Numbered from the stretch's first letter, positions 48,603-59,007 are shown. The stretch: DNA of 64,000 nt from Segatella copri (GCF_019249655.2 NZ_CP137557.1:3567001-3631000), one strand, 5' to 3'. The notes: a model not told the origin generated them from the sequence alone. A program made the numbers and translations.

Positions 48603-51242
48603 ATGGACATAGACAAAAACAAAAGAATCGGTCTTACCGACGAACAAGTAAAACAGAGTAGGCAACAGCATGGCAAAAACGTGCTCACCCCTCCTCAACG
48701 TACCTCATTATGGAAACTGTATTTGGATAAGTTTCGCGATCCGATTATCCAGATACTCCTCGTTGCGGCTTTCGTTTCCCTTATCCTCGCTTTCATCGAA
48801 AAGAATTTCATGGAGACCATCGGTATCTTCGTGGCTGTTTTCCTGGCTACTACCGTGGGCTTCTATTTTGAGCGTGATGCGGCTAAGAAGTTTAATCTGC
48901 TCACGGCACTCAGCGAAGAGCAGCCGGTAAAGGTGCGCCGCAATGGTAAGGTGATGGAGATTCCTCGCCACGATGTGGTGGTGGGAGATGTGGTACTCGT
49001 GGAAGTGGGCGACGAGGTGCCTGCCGATGGCGAACTCATCGTCTGCAACGACCTGCAGATGAATGAATCTACCCTGACGGGCGAACCCGTTACTGAGAAA
49101 TCTCTGGAAGGCGGTGGCGATGGAGCCTATCCTCGCAACATCATCCTCCGTTCTACCATGGTGATGAATGGTAGGGGCGAGTTCGTGGTTACTTCCGTGG
49201 GCGATGCTACCGAGATTGGTAAGGTGGCGAAGAAATCTACCGAACAGACTTCGGTGGAGACACCGCTTCACATGCAGCTCGATAAGTTGGCGAAGATGAT
49301 TTCCAAGGTGGGCTCCGTGGTATCTGTGGCAGCCTTCTTCATTTTCCTGATTCACGATATCCTCACCAATCCGGCATGGGGCGGCAAGGATTATTTCTAT
49401 ATGGCAGAAATCGTGCTGAACTATTTCATGATGGCTGTTACCCTGATTGTGATGGCGGTGCCGGAGGGATTGCCGATGGCAATTACCCTTTCTCTGGCGC
49501 TCAACATGCGAAGAATGCTGAAGTCGAACAATCTGGTGCGCAAGCTCCATGCCTGCGAAACCATGGGTGCCGTTACCGTGATTTGTACCGATAAAACCGG
49601 TACGCTTACCCAGAACAAGATGCAGGTGAGCGCCCTGGAACTCAAGCAGGGTGATGAGGCGCTGCTCGATACTGCCATCGCCCTCAACTCTACAGCCGAG
49701 TTGAATGACGGCAAACCTATCGGAAATCCTACCGAGTCGGCTCTCCTGCTCTGGCTCGATGCCCAGGGCAAGGATTATGAAGAACTCCGCAAGCAGGTGA
49801 ACGTGCTCAAGCAGTTGCCTTTCTCTACCGAGAGGAAGATGATGGCAACCTTGGCAGAAGTTGATGGCGAAACCTATCTCTTCGTAAAGGGTGCGCCTGA
49901 AATCGTGATGAAGAAATGCATCATCGAGGATAGAATGAAGAAACAGACTGCCGAAGAACTCGACGAGTGGCAGCATAAGGCGATGAGAACCCTGGCGTTC
50001 GCCTATAAGAAGGTAGAAGCTTCTATCATGAGAACTTCCAGAACCTCTACTGCCGAAGTGGTAGCACTTCTCGATGCCAACGACCTTCAGCTGCAAGCCA
50101 TTGCTGCCATTGCCGACCCTATCCGTCCGGATGTTCCTGCCGCCGTGCAGGAGTGCCGTCATGCGGGTATCGAAGTAAAGGTGGTTACGGGTGATACGGC
50201 TGCCACCGCCTTGGAGATAGGCAAGCAGATAGGTGTCTTCGAAGATGAACCTGAGAATATCGGAGCAGATGGCTCTCTGACCTCGCTCGACCAGCAGATG
50301 ATTACGGGCGAACAGTGGGAGGCTCTTTCTGATGAAGAGGCTTACGAACGGGCAAAGGATATCCGTGTGATGAGCCGTGCCCGTCCTACCGATAAGCAGC
50401 GACTGGTGGCCATGCTCCAGAAGCGTGGCGAGGTGGTTGCCGTAACAGGTGATGGTACCAACGATGCTCCGGCGCTTCACTATGCCCACGTGGGCTTGTC
50501 GCTGGGTTCGGGAACTTCCGTGGCTAAGGAGGCTTCGGATATGACCCTGCTCGACGATTCCTTCAAGTCTATCGCCAACGCCGTGATGTGGGGACGTTCG
50601 CTCTATCGCAACCTGCAGCGCTTCCTCTTCTTCCAGTTGGTAGTAAACGTGGCAGCCCTCCTGCTGGTGCTTGGTGGCTCAGTCATCGGAACCGAGATGC
50701 CTTTGACGGTTACTCAGATTCTCTGGGTGAACCTTATCATGGATACCTTCGCAGCCCTGGCGCTTGCCTCATTGCCTCCATCTCACGAGGTGATGAAGGA
50801 GAAACCACGCAAGGCATCCGATTTCATCATCAACAAGAGCATCGGTTTCGGTATTCTGTTCTGCGGCATCGTCTTCTTCCTCGTGATGTTTGCCCTGCTG
50901 GTTTACTGTGAGCGCAGAGGCAAGGGTGGAGTAGATGTGCATGAACTGACCATGTTCTTCACCACCTTCGTGATGATCCAGTTCTGGAACCTCTTCAATG
51001 CCAAGGCGCTGATGAGTCATCACACCGCCTTCCGCCATTTCCTGAAGGATAGGGGAATGATTCTGGTGCTTGTACTGGTCTTGGTGGGTCAGTGGATTAT
51101 CGTCACCTTTGGTGGCGAAATGTTCCGCACCACACCATTGTCGCTCCACGAGTGGCTGCTCATCATCGGTTCCACCTCTGTTGTGCTCTGGGTGGGCGAG
51201 CTGTGGAGAGCTTTTAAGAGAATGATAGCAAAGAGAAGATAG
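48603..51242 (+). CDS. Calcium-type P-type ATPase (cation transporter)
   Basis: 879 residues from ATG 48603. Motifs in order: actuator LTGEPV, membrane VMAVPEGLPMAITLSL with the P-E-G-L cation-site helix, phosphorylation site DKTGTLTQNKM (Asp near 330), nucleotide-binding KGAPEIV, hinge VTGDGTNDAPAL and C-terminal helices IFCG-like plus NLIMDTFAALALA. The pattern matches eukaryote-like PMCA/SERCA relatives of bacteria, probably exporting Ca2+. The next gene (ribF) starts 1 bp after the stop, so they share a transcript. Confidence 0.92.
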   Translation: MDIDKNKRIGLTDEQVKQSRQQHGKNVLTPPQRTSLWKLYLDKFRDPIIQILLVAAFVSLILAFIEKNFMETIGIFVAVFLATTVGFYFERDAAKKFNLLTALSEEQPVKVRRNGKVMEIPRHDVVVGDVVLVEVGDEVPADGELIVCNDLQMNESTLTGEPVTEKSLEGGGDGAYPRNIILRSTMVMNGRGEFVVTSVGDATEIGKVAKKSTEQTSVETPLHMQLDKLAKMISKVGSVVSVAAFFIFLIHDILTNPAWGGKDYFYMAEIVLNYFMMAVTLIVMAVPEGLPMAITLSLALNMRRMLKSNNLVRKLHACETMGAVTVICTDKTGTLTQNKMQVSALELKQGDEALLDTAIALNSTAELNDGKPIGNPTESALLLWLDAQGKDYEELRKQVNVLKQLPFSTERKMMATLAEVDGETYLFVKGAPEIVMKKCIIEDRMKKQTAEELDEWQHKAMRTLAFAYKKVEASIMRTSRTSTAEVVALLDANDLQLQAIAAIADPIRPDVPAAVQECRHAGIEVKVVTGDTAATALEIGKQIGVFEDEPENIGADGSLTSLDQQMITGEQWEALSDEEAYERAKDIRVMSRARPTDKQRLVAMLQKRGEVVAVTGDGTNDAPALHYAHVGLSLGSGTSVAKEASDMTLLDDSFKSIANAVMWGRSLYRNLQRFLFFQLVVNVAALLLVLGGSVIGTEMPLTVTQILWVNLIMDTFAALALASLPPSHEVMKEKPRKASDFIINKSIGFGILFCGIVFFLVMFALLVYCERRGKGGVDVHELTMFFTTFVMIQFWNLFNAKALMSHHTAFRHFLKDRGMILVLVLVLVGQWIIVTFGGEMFRTTPLSLHEWLLIIGSTSVVLWVGELWRAFKRMIAKRR

Positions 51243-51243
51243 A

Positions 51244-52182
51244 ATGAATACAATACATTATAACGATACCGTGCAGTTGCCGCCATGTGTGGCAACCATT
51301 GGTTTCTTCGACGGGGTGCATCGTGGACATCAGTTCCTGATTCATCATCTCGTAGAGACAGCACGAAAGGATGGCTTGCAATCCACCGTCATCACCTTCG
51401 ATGCGCATCCCCGCAAGGTTTTGCAGGCGGATTATCAGCCAGAGATGCTGAGTACGCTCGATTCCAAGCTACTGCTGCTTTCGAAGACGGAAGTGGATAA
51501 TGCCGTGGTGCTGCATTTCGACAAGGCGATGGCTGCGATGTCGGCAAGAGAGTTTATGCAGCAGGTGCTCCACGACCATCTCAACGTAAGGAAACTCTTC
51601 ATCGGCTACGATCATCGCTTCGGTCACAACCGCGAGGAGACTTTCGAAGATTACGTGCGCTATGGCAAGGAGATGGGCATCGAGGTAATCAGGAACGAAG
51701 CCTTCCAGATAGATGGCATCAACATCTCTTCTTCCGTGATCCGCTCTTTGCTGAAAGAGGGAGAAGTGGAGATGGCAGCCCAGTGCCTCGGTTTTCCTTA
51801 TACCATCATCGGAAAGGTGGTGAACGGATTCCATGAAGGCAGAAAGCTCGGTTTCCCTACAGCCAATCTTGACATCTCGCACTTCGGACAGATGATTCCT
51901 GCCCCTGGCGTCTATGCTGTAAAGGTGAGACTGGAGAACTCGGTGGTATGGAAACGGGGAATGATGAACGTGGGCAACCGTCCAACCTTCAATGGCAAGC
52001 AGATAACGCTGGAGACGCATATCTTCAATTTCGATGGCGACATCTACGACCAGCTCCTGCTCGTAGGCTTCATGAAGCGGATAAGGGGCGAACGGAAGTT
52101 TGACGGTCCCGAGGAGTTGGCGGCGCAACTGAAGGTGGATGAGCAGACCGTGCTGGATCTCTTCGAAAAGGAAGCGGAATGA
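51244..52182 (+). CDS. ribF: Bifunctional riboflavin kinase / FAD synthetase RibF
   Basis: 312 residues. The N-terminal nucleotidyltransferase domain has ATIGFFDGVHRGHQFLI and ISSSVIRSLLKEG; the C-terminal flavokinase domain has GKVVNGFHEGRKLGFPTANL and RPTFNGKQITLETHIF. It makes FMN and FAD in the cytoplasm. Coupled to the upstream ATPase gene with 1 bp between them, a fortuitous-looking operon. Confidence 0.95.
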   Translation: MNTIHYNDTVQLPPCVATIGFFDGVHRGHQFLIHHLVETARKDGLQSTVITFDAHPRKVLQADYQPEMLSTLDSKLLLLSKTEVDNAVVLHFDKAMAAMSAREFMQQVLHDHLNVRKLFIGYDHRFGHNREETFEDYVRYGKEMGIEVIRNEAFQIDGINISSSVIRSLLKEGEVEMAAQCLGFPYTIIGKVVNGFHEGRKLGFPTANLDISHFGQMIPAPGVYAVKVRLENSVVWKRGMMNVGNRPTFNGKQITLETHIFNFDGDIYDQLLLVGFMKRIRGERKFDGPEELAAQLKVDEQTVLDLFEKEAE

Positions 52183-52233
52183 TAGCAGGAATGCTATTAA
52201 CTATAAAACAGTTAATTATAAACTATAAAAGCA

Positions 52234-53067
52234 ATGGCAAAGATTAATTTAAAGAGAGGTTTGACGGATGTAGTCCTCTACCTTATTATATTTATAGTAG
52301 TACAAATCATCATGATGTATGCCGGTGCAGGAATCTGGGCAGGCATCAAGGGTGAAGGTTATCAGGCAACGCTTCTGGCTGCAAATACGGGCGGTAACGC
52401 CATTCTTACGGCGCTTGTTTCGGTGTTCAGCAGTGTCATCACCCTCATCATCTTCCTGAAGACGAAGTGGACGCCGCTTACCCGCGGTTATCTGCTTTCC
52501 AAGCCTTGGGGCACGCTTCTCTGGGTGGTATTGTTCTCCCTGGGAACCATCATCCCCCTGTCGTTCCTCTATGAGCAGCTGTGCATTGAGATGGATGAGA
52601 ATACTCAGCAGATAATCACCTCGATGATGAAGGAGCCTTGGGGCTATGTGGCAGTCGGCATTCTGGCGCCTCTTGCCGAAGAGGTAGTATTCCGTGGAGC
52701 CATCCTTCGCACCCTGCTGGGCATCATGAGCAAGAAGAACCATTGGGTAGCCATCATCATCTCTGCAGCGTTGTTTGGTTTGGCTCATTTTAACGCGGCA
52801 CAGTTTATCAATGCCCTTCTGATGGGCTTGCTTCTGGGATGGATGTATTATCGCACCGGCAGTCTTGTTCCGGGCATCCTGCTCCACTGGATAAATAATA
52901 CGATGGCGTATGTACTTACCAATATCATGCCGCAGAGCGACGGCAAGCTCATCGACCTTTTCCATGGCGATGAGAAGACTGTATATTACGCCGTAGGCTT
53001 CTCTCTCTGCATCATGATTCCAAGCTTTATACAGATGATTATCAGATTAAAGAAAGCAAAGGCATAA
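52234..53067 (+). CDS. CPBP-family intramembrane metalloprotease (CAAX protease-like)
   Basis: 277 residues, 7-8 membrane helices. Motif 1 is LAEEVVFRGAILRTL (EExxxR) and motif 2 FGLAHFNAAQFINALLMGLL (F...H). A third His-containing segment, GILLHWINNTMA, completes the catalytic set. The role in Bacteroidetes is unknown; relatives act in bacteriocin immunity or membrane-protein processing. Likely follows ribF in the transcript (51 bp gap) and ends in a terminator. Confidence 0.9.
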   Translation: MAKINLKRGLTDVVLYLIIFIVVQIIMMYAGAGIWAGIKGEGYQATLLAANTGGNAILTALVSVFSSVITLIIFLKTKWTPLTRGYLLSKPWGTLLWVVLFSLGTIIPLSFLYEQLCIEMDENTQQIITSMMKEPWGYVAVGILAPLAEEVVFRGAILRTLLGIMSKKNHWVAIIISAALFGLAHFNAAQFINALLMGLLLGWMYYRTGSLVPGILLHWINNTMAYVLTNIMPQSDGKLIDLFHGDEKTVYYAVGFSLCIMIPSFIQMIIRLKKAKA

Positions 53068-53076
53068 CACAATAAA

Positions 53077-53112
53077 GGCTGCTCCTTCATCACTGAGGGG
53101 GCAGCCGTTTTC
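53077..53112 (+). terminator. Terminator after the CPBP protease gene
   Basis: GGCTGC-CC and GG-GGCAGCC form a stem with one mismatch, followed by GTTTTCTTT. Confidence 0.75.
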
Positions 53113-53144
53113 TTTATATATATCAACGTAGATTGTAAGTAGAA

Positions 53145-54599
53145 TTATTTGCTGAATGTAATGTTATCCACGTGGTCGTTTACGTAGATATTCGCCATAT
53201 CTGCAGTCTTGTACCATTTTGGCTTTCCTGGCATGTCATCCGAAATCACCTTGCCGTTGATGGTGAAGTTCTCGAAACGGATGTTCTTCACCTTGCGGCT
53301 CTCGTCGTAACCGGCGATGATGCCCATGTTGGGAGCTTCTCCGGTATAGGCGATGTTGCGCAGGGTAATATCCTCGATGCCTCTGCCTGGAGCAGAACAG
53401 TACTTTTTGTTGAAGCATACGCGCATGTTGAAGAGCATACCCTTGCGGATATTGTCGATGCGGAAGTTCTGGAAGGTGACACCCTTTACCAGGATGTTGT
53501 CGCCATTGTTGATGCCGATGCAGCCCTGATAGTCTATCTGGTTCTCGGCATGCTCCAGGATGTCGATGTTATCGTAGAGCACGTTGATGATGTCTTCGTT
53601 CTCTGGAGTCTCGCTGTGCAAGCCTATCATGATAGGATGCGCCACGTCTGCCCACATGACGAAATCCTTGATGGTGATGTTCTTGCAACCGCCATGATAG
53701 TTCTTGCGGGTGCAGTAGATGGTGGAGCAGTCGTCGCTGGTACGTGCAAAGAGATGTTCCTGGTAGATGTTGTTGCTGGCAAAGATGTTGAAACCATCGC
53801 CCCAGCCATACCAACTCATCACCTTGGCATTCTTTACGGTTACGGAATCGCTGCCGCCGATAGGCAACTGGGTGGTGAGAGGACCGTCGATATAGACGTT
53901 CTTGCTGTATCTCACCATAATACCCTCGTGGTGTCCTGGCATCACGATGCCATGACCGAGAATCTTGACATCTCTTGAGCCGTAGGTGGATAGCCAACCC
54001 TTGATGACGGCTCCGTTATCTATGAAAACTGTCTTGCCTGATGCAATGTGAATAGAATCGCCCTTGAAATCGTGAACGCCTGGGCCGAAATACATCAGAT
54101 CTTTTTTCTTTTTTACCTTAGGTTTTTCTAAAATGTTGTCTGCGAAGATTTGGAGATTCTGGTAGATGTTGCCGTTGATTTCTACGGAGAGGTAGCGAGG
54201 GCGGTCGAGAGAGAATGTCAATGTATTGCCCTCTTGCTTAGCCTCAATTCCATAGGAGTTAGGACGAACCTTGAAACTCTTGATATCCTGAGCAATGCTC
54301 TTTACCTGTATTTCAACTTTACCTTCGAATTCAAACTTAGCTACGGATGTGACCTCTACATTGTGCTTGGCATCAGCCACTCTATCCACCTTGAAGGCGT
54401 AGGTATCGATGTCCTGCCATTCGCCGCCACTGGTGCGGGCTTGTACTTTAAAGTCATTTTTCAGTTCTATGCCTGCCGGAGCCTTGCTTACCACCAGTCT
54501 ATCCTTGGCAACAGAAGTGAGGGATGCAAGTCCCAAGGCGAGTATCATGAATGTTCTATTCAATAGAGACATACTCTTTATAAGAGATATTCTTTTCAT
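53145..54599 (-). CDS. Secreted right-handed beta-helix glycoside hydrolase (GH28/GH49-like)
   Basis: 484 residues with a signal peptide (MSLLNRTFMILALGLASLTSVAK); ATG at 54599 or the Met ten codons on may be used. A beta-sandwich lead (residues about 35-160) is followed by a beta-helix: YFGPGVHDFKGDSIHIASGK, TVFIDNGAVIKG, GHGIVMPGHHEGIMVRYSKN, and paired Asp residues in ARTSDDCSTIY. These features resemble GH49 (dextranase-like) and GH28 (polygalacturonase-like) enzymes. The exact substrate is not determinable. It converges on the CPBP gene and diverges from the hybrid regulator. Confidence 0.75.
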   Translation of the reverse strand: MKRISLIKSMSLLNRTFMILALGLASLTSVAKDRLVVSKAPAGIELKNDFKVQARTSGGEWQDIDTYAFKVDRVADAKHNVEVTSVAKFEFEGKVEIQVKSIAQDIKSFKVRPNSYGIEAKQEGNTLTFSLDRPRYLSVEINGNIYQNLQIFADNILEKPKVKKKKDLMYFGPGVHDFKGDSIHIASGKTVFIDNGAVIKGWLSTYGSRDVKILGHGIVMPGHHEGIMVRYSKNVYIDGPLTTQLPIGGSDSVTVKNAKVMSWYGWGDGFNIFASNNIYQEHLFARTSDDCSTIYCTRKNYHGGCKNITIKDFVMWADVAHPIMIGLHSETPENEDIINVLYDNIDILEHAENQIDYQGCIGINNGDNILVKGVTFQNFRIDNIRKGMLFNMRVCFNKKYCSAPGRGIEDITLRNIAYTGEAPNMGIIAGYDESRKVKNIRFENFTINGKVISDDMPGKPKWYKTADMANIYVNDHVDNITFSK

Positions 54600-54706
54600 A
54601 AAAGCTATATTTTATAATGAATCATTTATTTTATACATCTGTTACGCATAACTTGGAAGATATACTTATGAGAAAACGGAAAAAACTGATTTTTCTTTTC
54701 TTTTTC

Positions 54707-54737
54707 TTGGCTTAGTTGTTAAAAACTTGTATCTTTG
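54707..54737 (+). promoter_or_regulatory. Promoter of the hybrid two-component regulator gene
   Basis: TTG (54707-54709) and TATCTTTG (54730-54737) are separated by 20 bp. The leader to the ATG at 54845 is about 100 nt and contains direct repeats of ACAAACGATAC (near 54783-54804). Confidence 0.65.
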
Positions 54738-54844
54738 CATCGCTTTTACCATCATAAGGCAGAACAACCTATACCGTTTAATGACAAACGATACAAACGA
54801 TACGAATGATAAATGATGGAATAACAAACAAAACGAATAACAGG

Positions 54845-57800
54845 ATGAAAGCATTGCGTCTATATATTATATTCATAGTACTTTTCGTTAGCCATCTCCT
54901 GGCTAGCGCCCAGTCTTCTTTTCGCCTCATCAATACGAGCCAAGGATTGCCGGATGATGAGGTGAAGGCCCTCTTTTGGACTTCTGATGGCAGATTGGGC
55001 GTGCGAACATCTTCCAGTCTTTCTTTTTTCGATGGCTGCACCTTCCATTCGGTTTCTCCGATGGGCGATGAGGCTTATGCTGCCGATTATGTATCGGCGC
55101 TATCCACGGCGTATGTGGATGCCAGGCAGCGGGTATGGATCAAGGAACTGGGAAAGTTTCTCGTGTTCGATTTGACGAAGGATGCCTACGTGCGGGATGT
55201 CAAGGGGCTGCTGGCTTCGATGGGCATCAGGGAGAGAGTTCGTGATTTCTTCATCGATTCGGCTAAGAATCTTTGGTTTGTCACTGCATCGGGAAAGATG
55301 CTGATGGTGAAAGCGTCTGAATTGGGAGAAGCTGAAACTCCATGCCGGCAGATAAAGATAAGAACCAAAGGATTGCGTGATGTCTGCAACTTTAAGGGAA
55401 ACCACTGGTTCCTTTATTCTGATGGTTGGGTGAAGGGGATGAATGCCTCCATGACCAAGACGATTTCTGCCGAGCAGGTTTGGCAGGGAGAGGTGCCTGC
55501 TCGCGATTTCATGCAGTTTGCACAGAACAAGCATCAGTTTTGGCTGATGTGGAACCACGGCGTGGCTTCCTATCAGCCTTCTTTATCAGCCAATCATCAA
55601 CCTTCTTTATCAGCCAATCATCAATCTTCTGTATCAGTTACCCATCATTGGCAGCATCGGTATGAGAATGAGGCGGCAGCGTTGGTTGCGCTCAGCATCG
55701 CAGAAGATGGAACGGCGTATGCCAGCATCCGACAGGCGGGTCTTCTGACCATCGCTTCCAATGGCAAAACCTCTCTTCTTTCTGAAATTCATACCTTGGA
55801 TGGCGAGACCTTGATAGATGATATCCAGGGAATCGCCTGTAGTAGAGGTAATCTGCTGCTCGGATTATGGAGCAAGGGACTCTGTCTCTATCATCCCAAC
55901 ATGCAGCAGTTTGCCTATTCCCCTTTTGTAGCTATGGGTCTGAAAATGAACGGCTATCGCATCAACGATTTGCCGAATGGCTTGCCGTTGCTATCTTCTG
56001 ATAAAGGCTTGTTTGCCTTGGATGCCCTGAATCATCAGGCTTCTCCTATCTCTATGGGTGGTTCCGATATTATCAGAAGCATGATGGATAGCAAGGGAAG
56101 AATCTGGGCAGGAAGTTTCCGCCAGGGATTGTTCCTGCGGGAGAACGGGACCATTCATCACTTCATGCAGGGTGGCATTCCTGCCAGAGACATTAACTAC
56201 GACATCGTGCGTGGATTTCTGGAAGACAGCCAGCATCGCATCTGGGTGAATTATCATGGAGGCATCGGATGCTTTGATGAACAGAACAGGCGAATCGTGC
56301 CTTTGAAAAACAAGGCGCTGGAGAAATATAAGGTGGTCAACGACTTTAAGGAGGATAGCCGGCATCGCATCTGGGTGGCAGCCACTCAAGGCTTGTTCGT
56401 GTATTCGCCAACTACCCGGCGTGCCCTTTTCCCAAAGGATTTGGTAGATGATGAGGCTACGCAGATGAAGCTCAACGGACCTTGCAAGGCTTTGCTCATC
56501 GACTGTCAGGGCTGGGTATGGGTAGGTACGCTCAACGGGCTTTTCGTCATCAATCCCAAGGATAAGTCCTCTCGCTTTTTCGGAAAGGCGGAGGGAATGC
56601 CTAACGAGATGATTAATGGAATGATAGAAGACCGATATGGCAATGTATGGGTTACAACGCCAAATGGTCTTTGCCGGTTCCAGCGCCTGCAGGATGGCGA
56701 ACTGAAGCTGATGGTATTCGATAGTCAGAACAAATTGGGAAAGAGTAATTTCGGCTGGATGACTATGGGGCATCTGGCAGGGGGTAACCTGTTCTTCGGT
56801 ACGCAGGATGGATACTACATCGTGAATCCTGCCGATGTGAGGGAGATGAAATACACGGGTCATCCTATCTTTACTTCTCTCTGGGTGAACAATCAGGAGG
56901 TATCACCGGGCAAGGAGATAGATGGCAGAACCATTCTGACTTCTACTTTATCCGCCACCGGTCAGCTGATATTGAAGCATCAAGAGAACTTCATCACCAT
57001 CCTCTTCTCGGGTCTGAATTTCGACATGCCTACTCACACCTATTATAAATATAGGCTCAAGGGATTGAGCGATAGATGGGTGGAAATCAATCCGCAGGAT
57101 GGAGTGGGCAGGGCAAGCTTTACCGACCTGGCTCCGGGCAGTTATGAACTGGAGGTTTATTCTGCCGGTTTCGACAAGGTGTGGAGCAAGCAGCCTGCTA
57201 CGCTGCTGATAGAGGTACAGCCACCTTTGTGGGCCACCTGGTGGGCAAAGCTTATCTATTTCTTACTTTTTGTAGCCATTCTGGTTTGGGGATTCCGCTG
57301 GAAGATGGAGCAGAACCGCAGGCGTATGGAAGATGAGAAATATAAGGAGCTGGAGGAAATGAAATACCGCTTCTTCACCAACATCAGTCATGAATTCCGC
57401 ACCTTGCTTACGCTTATCATCACGCCTATAGGAAGTATCCTGAAGCGTACCGAAGATGGCGAGACTCGTGCCCAGCTTAACGATGTGAGCAGGAATGCAG
57501 GCGACTTGCTGCAACTGGTGAACCAGCTTCTCGATTTCCGGAAGATGGAGATGAACGGCGAACGCCTGAACCTGCAGAGTGGAAGCCTGAACGAGTTTGT
57601 GCAATATACCACGATGAAGTTTATGCCGCTTGCCGAGCAGAAGAACATCCGTCTGGATTTCTGCGACAAGACCGAGGGCTTGTTTATGTATTTCGACAAG
57701 GATAAGTTGGGCAAGATATTGACCAATCTACTCTCTAATGCCTTGAAGTTTACGAAGGCAGGTGGAAAGGTAAGTGTCTGTCTGGAGAAGTGTATCCAGG

Positions 57801-58894
57801 ATAGCAGGAAATATGCTCATATCGTAGTAGAGGATACGGGCTGTGGCATTTCGAAGGAAGACCAGGCGCATGTCTTCGAACGTTTCTATCGCACGGAGCA
57901 GGAGCCTAGTTTGCGCCAGGTGGGTTCGGGCATCGGATTGAATATGGTGTATGAATACATCAAGCTGCACGAAGGTAAGGTTTCGCTGGAGAGTGAAGAG
58001 GGCAAGGGCTCACGGTTTATCGTGGATATCCCTGCCGACCTGAAGCGGGTAGTGCGGCAGGAGGCCTCTGAGGAGAACCGCATGGCAGCACCGGTGATGG
58101 CTGATGTTGTGGATGGTGCCGTAGGTGTGCAAACATCCAGGAAGATAGAGAAGACCGTGTTGGTTGTTGAGGATAATGAAGACTTCTGCCATTTCCTCTC
58201 TCAAGAGTTGAGCCGTATATATAACAAGGTGATGACGGCAAAGGACGGAATAGAAGGGGCCATGATGGCTGAGGCAGAGAACCCTGACATCATAGTAAGT
58301 GATGTGATGATGCCAAGGATGAGCGGTACGGATATGTGTCGCCGCATCAAGGAGAACATCGAGACCTCGCATATCCCTATCATCCTGCTCACGGCATGGA
58401 GCACAGACGAGGGCAGGGCTGCTGGCTATAAGGCGGGAGCCGATGCCTATATCGCCAAGCCTTTCGACATGGAGGTGCTCCTGGCGCGCATCAGCAATCT
58501 GCTGGAAAAGCAGGAGAAGCGCCAGCGAGACTTCTCTCACAGCATCTCGCTTGACCCGAAGACAGTGACCGATTCTTCGCCTGACGAGAAGTTCCTGAAG
58601 GAGATTATCGCCTGCATCGAGAAGAACATCGATAACTCGGAATACACCATCGATTTCTTGGCTGCCGATGTGGTGATGTCGAGAATGAGTCTCTATAGAA
58701 AGATGAAATCCCTGACGGGACAGACACCTGCTGATTTCATCCGAATGGTGAGATTGAAGACGGCAGCAAAGCTCCTGAAAGAGGAGAAATGCAATGTCTC
58801 GGAGGCTTGTTATCGCACAGGTTTTGCTTCTCCGCAGAACTTCGCCAAGCATTTCAAGGAGATGTTTGGCGTATTGCCATCGCAGTATTCTTAA
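54845..58894 (+). CDS. Hybrid two-component system sensor/regulator (HTCS)
   Basis: 1349 residues from ATG 54845 (signal peptide ending LLASAQ; an upstream in-frame ATG lacks one). Periplasmic part: Reg_prop two-component propellers (DGRLGVRTSSSLSFFDG, KGRIWAGSFRQGLFLR, RYGNVWVTTPNGLC), then a Y_Y_Y domain and a membrane helix near 805-815. Cytoplasmic part: HisKA (NISHEFRTLLTL, His near 847), HATPase, receiver domain (VVEDNEDF, phosphoacceptor Asp in VSDVMMPRMSG) and an AraC-type HTH (about 1250-1349). Such proteins sense oligosaccharides and switch on degradation loci. Residues about 242-268 hold a three-fold QPSLSANH repeat. Confidence 0.94.
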   Translation: MKALRLYIIFIVLFVSHLLASAQSSFRLINTSQGLPDDEVKALFWTSDGRLGVRTSSSLSFFDGCTFHSVSPMGDEAYAADYVSALSTAYVDARQRVWIKELGKFLVFDLTKDAYVRDVKGLLASMGIRERVRDFFIDSAKNLWFVTASGKMLMVKASELGEAETPCRQIKIRTKGLRDVCNFKGNHWFLYSDGWVKGMNASMTKTISAEQVWQGEVPARDFMQFAQNKHQFWLMWNHGVASYQPSLSANHQPSLSANHQSSVSVTHHWQHRYENEAAALVALSIAEDGTAYASIRQAGLLTIASNGKTSLLSEIHTLDGETLIDDIQGIACSRGNLLLGLWSKGLCLYHPNMQQFAYSPFVAMGLKMNGYRINDLPNGLPLLSSDKGLFALDALNHQASPISMGGSDIIRSMMDSKGRIWAGSFRQGLFLRENGTIHHFMQGGIPARDINYDIVRGFLEDSQHRIWVNYHGGIGCFDEQNRRIVPLKNKALEKYKVVNDFKEDSRHRIWVAATQGLFVYSPTTRRALFPKDLVDDEATQMKLNGPCKALLIDCQGWVWVGTLNGLFVINPKDKSSRFFGKAEGMPNEMINGMIEDRYGNVWVTTPNGLCRFQRLQDGELKLMVFDSQNKLGKSNFGWMTMGHLAGGNLFFGTQDGYYIVNPADVREMKYTGHPIFTSLWVNNQEVSPGKEIDGRTILTSTLSATGQLILKHQENFITILFSGLNFDMPTHTYYKYRLKGLSDRWVEINPQDGVGRASFTDLAPGSYELEVYSAGFDKVWSKQPATLLIEVQPPLWATWWAKLIYFLLFVAILVWGFRWKMEQNRRRMEDEKYKELEEMKYRFFTNISHEFRTLLTLIITPIGSILKRTEDGETRAQLNDVSRNAGDLLQLVNQLLDFRKMEMNGERLNLQSGSLNEFVQYTTMKFMPLAEQKNIRLDFCDKTEGLFMYFDKDKLGKILTNLLSNALKFTKAGGKVSVCLEKCIQDSRKYAHIVVEDTGCGISKEDQAHVFERFYRTEQEPSLRQVGSGIGLNMVYEYIKLHEGKVSLESEEGKGSRFIVDIPADLKRVVRQEASEENRMAAPVMADVVDGAVGVQTSRKIEKTVLVVEDNEDFCHFLSQELSRIYNKVMTAKDGIEGAMMAEAENPDIIVSDVMMPRMSGTDMCRRIKENIETSHIPIILLTAWSTDEGRAAGYKAGADAYIAKPFDMEVLLARISNLLEKQEKRQRDFSHSISLDPKTVTDSSPDEKFLKEIIACIEKNIDNSEYTIDFLAADVVMSRMSLYRKMKSLTGQTPADFIRMVRLKTAAKLLKEEKCNVSEACYRTGFASPQNFAKHFKEMFGVLPSQYS
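55570..55645 (+). repeat. Tandem 24-bp expansion in the HTCS propeller region
   Basis: CAGCCTTCTTTATCAGCCAA-type units repeat nearly exactly (two close, one diverged), adding QPSLSANH / QPSLSANH / QSSVSVTH to a loop of the propeller domain. Confidence 0.7.
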
Positions 58895-58999
58895 GAGAAG
58901 AGGCGTTGTAAGTATTTGATAATCAGCTATAGCGTAAATTTGGTACGTTTCACATATATCGTTGGTACGTTTGGTACATCTGCTTTTAAAGGTTTGTAT

Positions 59000-59007
59000 T
59001 ACCTTTG
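59000..59007 (+). promoter_or_regulatory. -7 box of the ECF sigma gene
   Basis: TACCTTTG, 30 bp before the ATG at 59038. Two TTGGTACGTTT repeats (near 58940 and 58962) lie upstream and could be a regulator site. Confidence 0.5.

Noticed and set aside
48708..50489. 593-residue minus-strand frame opposite the P-type ATPase gene
   Set aside because: Mirror reading of a conserved gene; His- and Arg-rich with no domain.
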